64,000 nt of DNA from the NCBI GenBank assembly GCA_963920635.1, contig OY987298.1, positions 64,625,949 to 64,689,948 on the forward strand, read 5' to 3'. The notes beneath the pieces are model-generated. The model was not told the origin of the DNA. It made no database searches and was given only the letters and a program-made list of their open reading frames with translations. Positions within the stretch are counted from its first letter, which is position 1. Each line of letters starts with the position of its first letter. The position numbers and the translations under genes were made by a program. Positions 24,701-35,860 of this stretch are shown piece after piece. The DNA is from Pseudeuparius sepicola (Eukaryota; Arthropoda; Insecta; Coleoptera; Anthribidae).

Positions 24701-25950
24701 GTATAGTTGTCAGCGGTTTTAGACATTAAGTTAATAAATATTTTGCGTTGCAACAAAAATGTATTTTTATGTTATAATAAAAAAATATGTAGTAACACTA
24801 AAAATATATTTAGCTAATAACCCTAGAATTAAAAAAGTTAATTAAAAGGATTTTCATAAATTATTCTTTTCTTTGCAAAATAAGTATTTGTTCCAACATT
24901 TAGTTGTTAGGTCTCGTAGTCCTAAACATAAATGATTATAAAATAAAAGGGGTGTCCCTTTTATTTATTTTTTCTTATTTTTGAAGAAATTGGTCAGAAG
25001 TTTTAATAAATTGGTTTTCGTGGTGCTGCAATGCTCCATTGTTTCTCATAAAATGCCCTTCAACAGATAAATGAGATTAGGGGGTCACAGACATAAAATT
25101 ACCCTTGTAACTTAATAGAGAGTTATTGCAGAAACTGTTTTTGGCATTAAGCAGTATTTAAGACGACCTTATTTGAATACTCTCATACGTTATTTATGAT
25201 TCTGACAATAGTTATTGCAAGTCGTAATTTATGTATCCAAATTAAGGGCTTGTTTACGTTTACTTTATTGTTTTGTATTTCTACACTTTCACTAGAATAT
25301 TATGTGCTTTTATAATTTTGCTCCGGAAAAAACTGGGAAAACAGCCAAATAACCACGGAACACCAAGGTGAAAGACTAATGAAAACAAACAAGGTGCAAA
25401 CGCAAACAAGCAACGAACATTTTAGGTTAAGTCCTACTTTCACAGAACACTAGCGTTTTCTGACAAATCAGAATTTATTTTAAGAATTGTGACAAATAAG
25501 GTAAAAATAACGTATATTATGGTATACACAATAAACAAAAATAAAGGAAAATAACCTTATTATGGACGACCTTATGTCAAACTACGACTGCGCATGCTCA
25601 AATGTCAAAATAACGTCAAAAAAGAGCGCGACGTTATTTATTTCTGCAATAACTCTCTATTATTTAAATTGCATACCTTTATCAATAACATTAGAAGACA
25701 CACAGCAGGGACACGTGTCAAGCTTTACACACCTCCTGGACCTCAATGTGATTACCTGGATAAAATAAAATAATTTCAGGTGATTGAGGACTTCCACAAG
25801 CTGGATATAATGATTACGAAGTTTTATTAGAACCACCGACACAGGAAGAATCCGAAAAAACTATAAACCCATTAAAATCTTTATGACTATAACATAATTA
25901 AATAAAGGCAAGAAATCAAATGCATTTTCCATTATTATATTATATGTATA
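24701..25950. other. AT-rich non-coding stretch
   Basis: No gene recognised. A short frame at 25562-25768 has no domain. The right end is the 3' flank of the Tc1-type transposase. Confidence 0.45.
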
Positions 25951-26964
25951 TTAATATTTAGTATACCCACCTTGGGATAGGATGACTTTCTGAACTCTCC
26001 TGCTCATCGAATCTATGAGTTGGCAGCAGAGATCATGGGTTACGACTTCATCCCACGTTTGTTGAATCTTCTGCCAAAGTGCCTCCCTATTTTCGGGTAC
26101 GAAGTTCTCCATTGTCCGCGCCATTCTGCCCCACACATTCTCAATGGGATTCAAGTCAGGACTCTTCGCCGGCCATTGCAACTTTTCTACGTTGTTTTCG
26201 GTGAACCATTCGCGAACTATTCTTGCTGTATGCACAGGAGCGTTATCATGCTGGAAAACGAAGCCATCGGGATACATTTCCGTTGCAGTTGGTAACAATC
26301 CGCCTTCGAGTATCTCGCAATAGCGAGCTGCTGTGAAGCGGTCGTCGATTCTCCAACAAATGCCAGGTCCACGGTAGCTTATCCAGGCCCATATGTTGAC
26401 GGAAAAATGCCCACTCCTTTTCCTGGGTGACACAAATCTTTCGTCATATCTTGAACTCACCGAAGGTCTATATACTCGCACTTTGCCATTGTAATGGCTT
26501 TGAAAGATCTTTTCGTCGCTAAATATTACCTTCTCCCAATAATGTGGCGGTAAACGCTGAAACTCTCGGCATATCTGCAACCTGACTTCCTTATTAGCCT
26601 CGGTCAGCTGAATTTTGTTGCTGGCCGTGCGAGATTTCAGATTGGCTGCATCTAATCTCCTTCGGGCAGTTCTAACACTTGCTGGAAATTGTGTTGCAGA
26701 TAATGCTTCAACGGCGGATTTAAACGGATTTGCAAGGCAAAAATTAGCTAGTTGCTCATCTTGTTGGTCAGACGTAATTTTCACATTTCCTCCTCTATGT
26801 ATGTTTTCCACGCTTCCGGTTTCGTCATATTTCTTCTTTATATTGAAAATGGTGCTTTTAGATACACCAAATTCTTCGGCCAGTCGGGAAATAGCCCAAC
26901 CATTTTCTAGTTTGGCGATGATACGGTGCTTGACGGATTCACTCAAACGAGGCATAACGAACAC
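25951..26964 (-). CDS. Tc1-type transposase, intact reading frame
   Basis: DD34E transposase of the Tc1 family, 337 codons, which is normal full length. An N-terminal helix-turn-helix (residues 8-60; SRLAEEFGVSKSTIFNIKKK) and a second DNA-binding segment (to about 115) precede the catalytic domain. Catalytic residues are D150 (VIFSDEKIF), D240 (FQHDNAPVH) and E275 (SPDLNPIENVWGRM), with exactly 34 residues between the last two. The Met at 26964 is the first in frame; the Met four codons in (MPRLSES) is an equally good start and more like the family. There are no stops or shifts, so the protein could be functional. I could not find terminal repeats close to the gene; the identical 62-bp ends at 23123 and 28524 are candidates. 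It is the only complete DNA-transposase frame here. Confidence 0.92.
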   Translation of the reverse strand: MFVMPRLSESVKHRIIAKLENGWAISRLAEEFGVSKSTIFNIKKKYDETGSVENIHRGGNVKITSDQQDEQLANFCLANPFKSAVEALSATQFPASVRTARRRLDAANLKSRTASNKIQLTEANKEVRLQICREFQRLPPHYWEKVIFSDEKIFQSHYNGKVRVYRPSVSSRYDERFVSPRKRSGHFSVNIWAWISYRGPGICWRIDDRFTAARYCEILEGGLLPTATEMYPDGFVFQHDNAPVHTARIVREWFTENNVEKLQWPAKSPDLNPIENVWGRMARTMENFVPENREALWQKIQQTWDEVVTHDLCCQLIDSMSRRVQKVILSQGGYTKY

Positions 26965-27261
26965 TGTTAGTTACTCTCTCGAATTAGGATACTGACTAAA
27001 TAATTTTAGCCCACCCACCTTAGTATTTATACAAAGGGCTAGGACCAGGTATAATCGATATTTTCAAAATCTACATCCAATTCAATATTACAATTATTAA
27101 GTTAATCCCCTAAATTTAGTTATATTAAGTGCAGGTAGGTATAATTAATAAATACCTATTTAAAAAGATATAAATATCTATGCTAAAATATTTCAACTCA
27201 GGTAATCCGATAATCCATTAATTTTGTGCCATACATTTTCTAATTAATATTAAGAGCCCCC

Positions 27262-28055
27262 ATATCTACTTTTAAACATATTATACAAATCCTTGAAATC
27301 TTTAATTTTTGAGATAATCGCTTGATCTGTTTTTTGTCCGAAAGGACTTCAAAAGCCGCTTATTTTAGCAATCCTGCCATTTTCAAATTGCAAATCCAGG
27401 GCCGGCTACGATTTTTTTATTCCCCCGATTTTCACAAAAACCATTTAGCCATTTTTTTATTTAAAATCTGACACCACAGCGTCAATCAGGACAGTCGAAA
27501 ACCCTTTATATACCAAATTTACAAATATAGAGAGAGTTCTATTCTACAGGATGTCAAAATTGAGCAAAATAGGAAATTTAAAGAAACCTCTTCAGGCATC
27601 TCTGGCGAGTCAAGTCATAAAAATTCAGCATTTTCAGATGGGGCAGAGAAAAATACCCTGTATTGAATCTTTGCACACCAACACTTTGAGTGGTTCTGTT
27701 GACAATTAAACTATTTTGACGGGATTCCATGGCACACTTGACTCGCCAAATGCCTGTAAATTTCCTATTTTGCTGAACCTTGACATCCTGTAGAATAGAT
27801 CTCTCTCTAAATTCTTTGTTCAAATTTGGTATATAAAGGGGTTTTAGGGGGATCCTGATTAACGCTGTATTGGTAGATTTTAAATAAAAAAACACTCAAA
27901 AATCGTAGCCGGACCTGGATTTGCCTTTTGAAAATGATAGGAAGGCTAAAAGAAGCGATTTTTAAAGGCCTTTCACACAAAGAATGTTCAGGGATTATCT
28001 CCAAAAATAAAGATTTTATTAATTTGCATATGTTTAAAAGTAGACACCCTGTATA
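27262..28055. repeat. Large palindromic MITE
   Basis: Arms of about 370 bp (27266-27640 and 27655-28052) are inverted copies. Shared words include ctacttttaaacat, gagataatc, ccattttcaaa, tataccaaattt and cttgactcgcca. The right tip is gtagacaccctgtata, as in Tc1/mariner-derived MITEs; the left tip has lost the cagggtgt part. A half copy lies at 13508-13940. Confidence 0.7.
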
Positions 28056-31000
28056 TTAAATTATTGTTTTTGAGAAATTCTTCGGAATTCTATTGTGGCT
28101 CAAATTGACTATGGATTTACCTAATTTCATATTCCTAATTAATACAGGGTGCTGGCAGCAAAGGAAGGAAACTCGAGAAAAAGCAACTTTTATTGTGGTG
28201 TTGATTCTAATCTCAGCCTTGATATTTATTATTTTTTTATTTCATTATCATAAATACTAGACGGTATAGTAACATGATAAAATAGTACGAAATATTAAAT
28301 ACCAACACTGGGGTTGGAATTATTACCAGCACAAAGTTGCATTTTCCTCGAATTTTGTTCCTTTGCTGTGAGAGGCTGGAGGCTGTAATTTGCATTTTAT
28401 GGTTCTATTTTTAGCAGACCGGCCGGCTGCAGACTCCAGCGCGATGTTGCCGTCTCCGCGCGCCCTGTAACGATAGCCACGAGAAACCTCTTCAGGTCGT
28501 TCGATACCAACTGTCCGCGACTGTACGTTTCTTGTGTATTTTTCTCTGTCTTTTTGACAATGAGCCCCTGATGATGCCGCAAGGCGAAAGCCGGCTCGGA
28601 TTCTAAGTGATAAAATATATGTACCTACGTTAAAATATACTAATGGTTTCGTTCTTTCGGTATTAAGACGTGCATACAAGCGTTTTATTTTGATTGATGA
28701 TTATTATATACTTATTTATAGGTAGTTTATAGATTCCAAAAATAAAGGTGCAATATCAGCCTTACAATATATTGAAACCACTCTGTACTTGTAATTTAAA
28801 CCTATTACGCCATTAGGTACTTACCTAAAAACAAATTATACTTAAAATATTCGGTCCCTGATGGGTAAGGTTGCTTCAATGTTAACATGTTTGCCATGCA
28901 AAGCTCCGAAACAATTGGGCATATTCCACCGTTTGTAAAAGCCTTGAATAATATCTTTCCATTGGTCTTCCTTCGGTTTTGACAAAACTAGTGGCTGCAA
29001 CTTCTCCCACAAAACGGAACATGTTTCTTTTATTATAATATGTGCAGTTGTTTTTCCTATATAATTGTCGAAGGCAATTTGTCATAAATTACACCCTTCG
29101 CCTAAAAAACTAAAAATAACAAAAAACAATATAATTAGTGGAGGTGACAACAGAAATGCTACCTGGCGAGGTATATCTACACTTATTTTCAATAATAGGT
29201 ACATACATGCTAAGTACGCCTTGGCGAGATGTAAACATCAAACGCCCGTAAAAAGTGACAAAATATTCAAAACCCGGCTAATAAAGGCCCATTTAACTTT
29301 TCGTAGGCATTGCGAAATTGTTGCCTACAGCAGCGCAATCCTTCAGTATATATATTTTACTAGGTTTGAATATCAATAGATTTGTTATGGAGGCTGCACA
29401 ACAAGCAGCAGTTTGGTTTTTCTGTTCGAAGGCGCCGTGCGTCGTCATACTTGACCTAGGTAGAGCGATCGTCAAAGTCAAACAACGCCGCGCGCAGTTG
29501 GTTTATGGACGGGTGATCCCGTATAATTATTTTCTTGTCTAATGAAACATTTTTTTTCCGATTTAAAAAAAATAATATATAACGAGGAATATCCTTCTAA
29601 AAATTGACATAGACGCACAATAATTCAATACGAACATAATTTCTTAATAACCTTTTCCGGTTTCCATTCTTTATAATTTTTATTTTAAATGTCATATTTA
29701 TTTGACAGGCATATGGGCTGTAACGTTACGACTCTCTTCAAGCGCAATAGTGTACCCAAAACACGCACCAACGTAGCCCGAAACCAGATTTCTAATAATA
29801 ATTTTTTTCCCATTTGGTGCAAAGTTTATGAATATTATTGTATTTTCTGTGGATTTTTCTAATTCTTGTTTACCTATTTCAATCCAACTAAACACGTAGA
29901 CGCAATATTTCACAAAGAAAATATTTCGTTAAATTTCCCCCCCCCCCTACGCCACTGTCTTTTACGTCCATTGTGAGAACGGATTCGACGCAATGCAAAG
30001 TAAGAAATAATAATGGAAACGAAATTCTATTATTCCAGTGACCGTTCGGCTTTGCTTTTGATAGCGGTGAGAGAGAAAATGCGCATGAGCACAAAATGTC
30101 CCTTCATTAGACTAACTGCGCGGGAATACGAATATGAATTATGAGGTGGTAGCTCCCCAGCCAGAGGGTTGCAGCTGCAGCACTGCTCTGCTCTGCAATG
30201 AAGGTCCCCCTTCCAAACTAAATTGACATATTTTTGCGTTTTTTGAAAAAACAGTACTTTCTTAAATAATCCGGGTGGAGACTTTTCGTTCGCCACCCTG
30301 TATACTCTTTTAAAGGTGCATTGTCTTCGCTTCGCAGGATATTAGAGGGCAGCAAAGATCCCAGAGTACCTAAAAATCTTAAGATGGAGCTAATCGTATC
30401 TATAAAAATGCTCGACATACCTTTCTATACGACTCAGTTTTCCGTTCTTCCTGTTAAGCCGGAACGGGGCACATCACTATAGGGGCTAGGCCACGCCATT
30501 AAGTTCCTTCTAACCTGGGCTTTTGAGTTTCTCCAGCTTGGTTTCCCATAGGCAACCTTCAAATACTTGGTCTCCCGTGGCGTTTTCTAAAATATTCTAC
30601 TAGATTTTACATAAAAACCTACACATACCTAACTTACAGCGCGCCCGTACCTCTGTAAAAGTCGCCAATGGAATAACAGATGGGCTTCTGAGCCCCCAAT
30701 GTCCGAAATCGCTACGAAATTGGGAAATCGTCCACACCAAAATGAAACCAAACGACAGCTGATTACCTTCGCCTTTGTCTCGGCGCCTCCTACATAAACG
30801 CGCCTTATAATTTTTTGCCTATATGGTAGGTACTGATTTTACGAAAAATGAGGATTTCTGCCTCGATTAGTTTGTTGAAACCACTCAACAAAATCAACTT
30901 AATACTTGTCAGTCGAGCAACACCACAGGTATAAGCAGTTACAGTCGTCGACGAGTATGGTAGAATTAAATTTCGATATTTGCACAAAAGGAAGTCGGTA

Positions 31001-31106
31001 ACCAGCAATATGGGCGAATGGCCCTGTATCGAGTCAGCAATCCGACGCTTTTAATAAATCCTCTCCCAGTGCTGTTATCTTTTTTATACAATTTATCAGA
31101 TCGCCC
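28056..31106. other. Non-coding stretch containing the right 62-bp end
   Basis: No gene recognised; frames of 60-104 codons at 28882-29542 show no domain. The stretch 28463-28524 is the inverted copy of the 62-bp sequence at 23123. A run of 12 C bases occurs at 29937-29949. Words such as gccaccctgtatac (about 30292) look like ends of other small elements. Confidence 0.45.
28463..28524 (-). repeat. 62-bp terminal-repeat-like sequence, right copy
   Basis: The exact reverse complement of 23123-23184, 62 of 62 bases. Outside it stands TA (28524-28525). The inner flank continues with cgcgcggagacggcaac, which the left copy lacks. Confidence 0.75.
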
Positions 31107-31345
31107 AGAGAGCGGTGACAAAATGGAGCATTCCAGACGAAATAATTCCACCAGCCGTTTTTCATTTGTAGGACCCTGTCCCCACCCCCTTCCCCCTGCA
31201 CAAACAACCCAAGCCCACCATTATTACGTGCAGGCACGTAACAGCGTCTGGCGTCTCCCGCTCAGATGCCAAACGACGCATGTCGTGTTGTCGGGGTAAT
31301 GAGGAATCTGGTGCGAGGTGCACCGGGTTTATTAAGGCGCAATAA
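31107..31345. repeat. GC-rich repeat block, copy A
   Basis: It aligns in the same orientation with 35565-35860. Shared words include gacgaaataattccacca, ccctgtccccac, attacgtgcaggcacgta, gacgcatgt, ggggtaatgaggaatctggt and gtttattaagg. It contains the perfect short palindrome ttacgtgc-ag-gcacgtaa at 31224-31241. No conserved frame is seen, so it is a non-coding repeat or conserved regulatory sequence. Confidence 0.6.
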
Positions 31346-32135
31346 CTCTGGTACCAGACACAGGAAATTAAAATGAAATGATATAAGTAGTTAGCTTGTG
31401 TAACCTTAGGTCATCCTCAGGATAAACTTATATACCAAGTGAATGCTAAGATAGTTTTGCAGCTGCAATCAACGTTGCTATACTTTCAAGTCAATTTCTA
31501 TATCTAAGGGGTATCTTGATGTGAATATTTAGACATTTTAAACTGGTTTAAAAATTACGCCACGTTGACTAACATCCTTCTGTCCTACTGCCAACATGAC
31601 GTATGGATGTCCAGCTCACTGCATTTAGTTAGAAATTGAACTTCAATTGACTAGCTATCTACAGCCCCTATCCATTCATCAGCTAGGTCGATTTAACGGT
31701 AAAGGCGCAAGGCAAGTTGAAACAGTAACTAAAATATAATATAATAATAAAAATAATAATTCTCACCCTCACAATACTCCAAACTAAAAGTACCCCAGAA
31801 GGCATGCTCAGTTCTGAAACCCTAATGAAGGAAGAAAATTGTTTTTGTGTCATTTTCTCGTCATTTCCTCACTTACCAATTCACATATGTTTTTTTAAGA
31901 ACTGTGGTATTTAAGTAAAAAAGAAGAGTGGATTCAACAGAGAATGTTTTGGCTTTATTAGGAAGCGCTAAAGCTTCACCCAACGGCTAAAGCATTTCTC
32001 ACACTCCATCTATTCTTGAAAATTAATATCTCCATCATTAAGTTTTAATTGTACAACGTTCATTTTTTATATATTTTTTCTAAACATAAACAAAACAGTA
32101 ATTTTTCACATAGAAAACATCCTACCTTACTGCTA
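31346..32135. other. Non-coding stretch with a SINE tail
   Basis: No gene recognised. The only feature is the 3' end of a SINE at 31733-31803, annotated separately. Confidence 0.45.
31733..31803 (-). mobile_element. SINE 3' fragment
   Basis: An (ATA)n-rich tail followed by caccctcacaatactccaaa and agtaccccaga, the reverse complement of the 3' end of the SINE at 4137-4567. The rest is missing, a normal 5' truncation. Confidence 0.7.
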
Positions 32136-33425
32136 GACCGTCAGATAGTGACAGATTTAGGTGCCCCATTTTCGCATACAAGCCTCGAATAGGGTTGAAA
32201 AGTACATCGATGTTGAGTAGAATGAAGGGAAATTTACGAGTGGCCCCTAGGGATAACATATGGAAAATTTGATTTTCCTTTACAGAAATAAAAGGTGTCT
32301 GTTGCCCATGTTTTCACGCAAGCCGTGTTCACTAAATGATTAATTAATAGAACCTGGCTTCGGAAAATCAAAGGCTTGAGGATTGCAGGTGGCTAAAGAG
32401 TTTAAATAAGGGCGAAATCGAGTTTTTCGCCGATTTTTCCACACAAACCCGGCGAAAGTATATGAAGACTCAGACAAATAATAAACATAGACTAATAATT
32501 CAATACAATGCAGACCCTGCCAAGATAAAAAAATGTTTAGTAACATTATTTGTCTGAGTTAGTAATTAAAAATCAAAAACAAAACAATGTAATGATTGCA
32601 CCATTGCCAAACTTCTTCATAATTTATCTTGTACTTACGAAATAAATATATAACCGACTTTAAAAAAACATCAATTTGGAACAATTAGTTGATATGTACA
32701 ATCTACTCTACATGTAGTAAAAACTTTGACAGTTATCAGTTAACAACAAATTTTACTGATTTCGTAAATTTACTGATGCCACTTGGTCTATAAATAATAT
32801 CCTTAATAAATTGCTTATTGTGGCTAACGTGGCAACGTTGCACGAGCTCTTTGTGATCGATGCGCATTTGCTTTATTATGCCCCAACAGCTGATCCAGAG
32901 TTTGTTGAAATTTCATCGGTTTGTGTTGATCTGTTTCGAGTGTTTACTTTTGTGTTATTCTGTTTTTTTAGGAGATTTTGGGTTGTTCGACAAAGGACAT
33001 AGGTATAGTTAAGTTAGTAATTAGTGAATCAGTGTAGTTTTAAGAACGATGGGAAGAGTAAAGTGTTGGATTTGGGGCATAGGAAACGTAACCTCTTTTT
33101 ATCATATGATGCAGGCTCAAGTGTCAAATTTGTTGTTTTTGTTTTGAGTAGGCATTTTTTATGTTGGCTGATTACAATACAGCCTTTAGGGTAGTCTATG
33201 TTTATTATTTGTCTGATTATGAAAATGTATATCATCACTAGCCCGAAAAACGTAAAAAAACATATGAGGTATACATAACTAACATGTCATATATATTATA
33301 CCTATACATTATATAGGAAAATCATAAATTTCCCTTCATTCTACTCAGCATCGATGTACTTTTTAACCCTCTTAGAGGCTTGTATGCGAAAATGAGGCAC
33401 CTAAATCTGTCACTACCTGACGCTC
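32136..33425. repeat. Element bounded by about 100-bp imperfect inverted repeats
   Basis: 32136-32232 is the reverse complement of about 33322-33425; shared words include gtgacagatttaggtg, cgcatacaagcctc and catcgatg. An inner pair, cagacaaataataaacatag near 32471 and its complement near 33192-33214, supports a palindromic layout. Interior coding is absent, so it is probably a non-autonomous DNA transposon of about 1.3 kb. Confidence 0.6.
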
Positions 33426-34935
33426 TATGCGCATTTTACCACATACCAAAACATCTTGGACATCGACAAACCTTGTTAGAGATCTGATATACCTACCAAA
33501 CACATACCTGGTACGATGATGAGGTCAACATTTCCCCCGTGAAATCGTATTAGGTAATTGTGTCGCTCGTGGTTCTTTTGATCCTTCTGTTTTTGATGAG
33601 GAGACCTCCAGAAAAATTTAATGATAACTAATATTTAAAAATAGAGTAAGTCGAAACCAACTTAAATATTTCGATTCCTAATATTACAGAAAACGACGGA
33701 CCAATAACAAAGATACAAACTGAAAATGGCTGACAGTCACACGTCGCCCCCAACTACTGGCTGCCGTGGACGTTTGGGGTACGAAGTTGCAAGGGTGGTG
33801 CATTTCTGCGCTTTCTTACCATATCGACGGAGATACCGGCAGAATTGCGAGTCTTCTGTTGAGGATTACCTGGGTTCATCTTGATAGTGGCGGCAAGAAC
33901 GAGACAGTCCAGAGTCACGCGAGAATTTTCAAATGGAGCCTCTGCCTGCGCTAACCCAAGAACAGGTTTATCATTTCAGAAGAGTGGGAGGTGAGTTTAG
34001 ATTTTGTATAAAACAGGAAAACTAATAGGTTGCGCCAGAAAAATGCTGCTTGCGTAATATCCAGCGATTTGGACTTTCAGCGATAGGTATATTATAGGAA
34101 TCGATGACTCACGGTAATATAAATAATACGGTTTCTACATTAGAGGATCGGGAGGAAGAAGACGAGGTAATTTACATTGGCATTTCTTAAATTCAGTCTT
34201 TCCTATTTTGTAATGCATAGTAAATAGTTTTTTGATACACTTGTATATCGTATATTATATGCTTCGAGATACTTATATTTACAAAATAACCTAAATCGTA
34301 TCAAAAAACTGGAAACCTTGAATGTGAAAACAATAACATCTTTTTAAAGTTCCCTTTGGTAATATATCTATATCGTTAAGTACTTTTATTTATAAGCATT
34401 TTTCGAGCCGCATGATAATATAAACTTTTCTGCTTAAAATGAGTTTCTTCAACGTTAGGTTTAATTACGACCTAGGTTGTGACATTTAAAGTCAGTTTTT
34501 TATAATGCGTGCTCAGACTGGTATTTTTTAAACCTATGCTCATAAGAAAGTGTTTGCTTAAATTGGAATTTTTTACCATCAGTTTTATTTATTACATTTA
34601 CAACTGGGAACCCTATATATAAAGGTACAAACTCCACTTAAATAAATACCCACTACCTATATATTGTCGTTTTTTATTGACAAATTGTATAAACTGTGGA
34701 CTCATTCTGCGCGCGATATCTCTGAACATGCTGCAATTAGTGCAGTAATTTAAATTTCAAACATCTTTGTCGTTTTTACACACATGATGTTTAGTGAAAA
34801 TTGAATTTTAATTGACCAAGTATAAGTATGACTGCTTAACTTTTTGCACCCAGAGAAATAGTCAATTTCTCTGCTTGCACTGGATTTGGATCGAATGTAA
34901 AAAGTTACAAACCACTTGAAGTACATCGCAGGATT
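33426..34935. other. Mostly non-coding; possible exon near 33,720-34,000
   Basis: The part 33,720-34,000 is less AT-rich and less repetitive than its surroundings. A short frame from an ATG at 33932 reads MEPLPALTQEQVYHFRR and runs into aggtgagt at about 33990, a good splice-donor match. This could be a first exon of a host or transposon gene. I cannot find a convincing next exon, and every acceptor I tried leads quickly to a stop. The rest shows nothing. Confidence 0.25.
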
Positions 34936-35057
34936 ATGGAACGCAAGCAGTGTGCATAGTGCAAAAAGTGTGACAGTTAAAAGACGGTCAAGTAAAATGG
35001 AACGCAAGCAGTGTGCATAGTGCAAAAAGTGTGACAGTTAAAAGACGGGCAAGTAAA
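34936..35057. repeat. Tandem duplication, 61-bp unit
   Basis: 34936-34996 and 34997-35057 are nearly identical (atggaacgcaagcagtgtgc ... acgggcaagtaaa); one visible difference is ggtc versus gggc. Confidence 0.9.
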
Positions 35058-35111
35058 AAAGTGTGACTAATTGAACTTATCGTACGCAGCGTTAGTTATA
35101 ATGACAACGTT

Positions 35112-35370
35112 TAAGGTGGATTTATAAACTCGACGTTTGCGTTGGCGCTCGCCGTTGCAGTTTGCGTCGAAAATTCAATCCCAATATTTTATGTGTAACC
35201 GTTTATAAACGCCGCCGTCGAACGTTGCCCTCTGCGTCCGATGCCGTCCGAGATAAACTAGTTTCATCTTGCACGTTCAGTCGTTCACATTTCTGGACGC
35301 AAACTGCGAAGGTCACCGTGAACTTCGAGCTCCAACGCAAACGTCGAGTTTATAAATCCGCCTTTAATGT
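35112..35370. repeat. MITE with GC-rich terminal inverted repeats
   Basis: Left end aaggtggatttataaactcg plus acgtttgcgttgg, and right end ccaacgcaaacgt plus cgagtttataaatccgcctt, are inverted copies. A second inner pair (gcagtttgcgtc and gacgcaaactgc) extends the arms to about 55 bp. The element is about 258 bp, and TA flanks both ends if the tips are aaggygg. Confidence 0.75.
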
Positions 35371-35564
35371 TTTTTTTATTTCTTAATTTTAGGTAGTAAA
35401 ATCTTCCCTGTTGTGGCGAGACTCGCCACGCAGGCTTAGAAGGGCACCTATAGAAAGAAGCAAACTAATGCTACAGCCTAGAGCCAGCCGCCAACAATAG
35501 TTCAAGCAGAAGCAAGTAAATAAACGAATTTAAAGGAAATACCCAGGTTTTATGCAGGAAAGCT

Positions 35565-35860
35565 CGGAGAGCGGCCTCAAAACGCGGGCATTCCCGACGA
35601 AATAATTCCACCAACCGTTTGTCATTCCGCGGCGCCCTGTCCCCACGATCCCTCCCTCCCCCCCTGCCTCCCGTACAAACAACCCTCGCCCACCATCCCT
35701 ATTATTACGTGCAGGCACGTAGCGGCGTCTCCCGCCCGGATGATAAACGACGCATGTGTTCCCGGGGTAATGAGGAATCTGGTGCGCAGCGCAATTGTCA
35801 CGGGAGCAGCAGCCAAACCGCCACCGCCGCCGAGTTTATTAAGGTGTAATAACTCCGATA
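35565..35860. repeat. GC-rich repeat block, copy B
   Basis: Second copy of the block at 31107-31345, in the same orientation. It has extra GC-rich sequence (cacgggagcagcagccaaac and following) before the gtttattaagg that closes both copies. The palindrome ttacgtgcaggcacgta is at 35704-35720. Confidence 0.6.

Noticed and set aside
26020..26995. Plus-strand frames of 91 and 126 codons
   Set aside because: They are antisense shadows of the intact Tc1 transposase.
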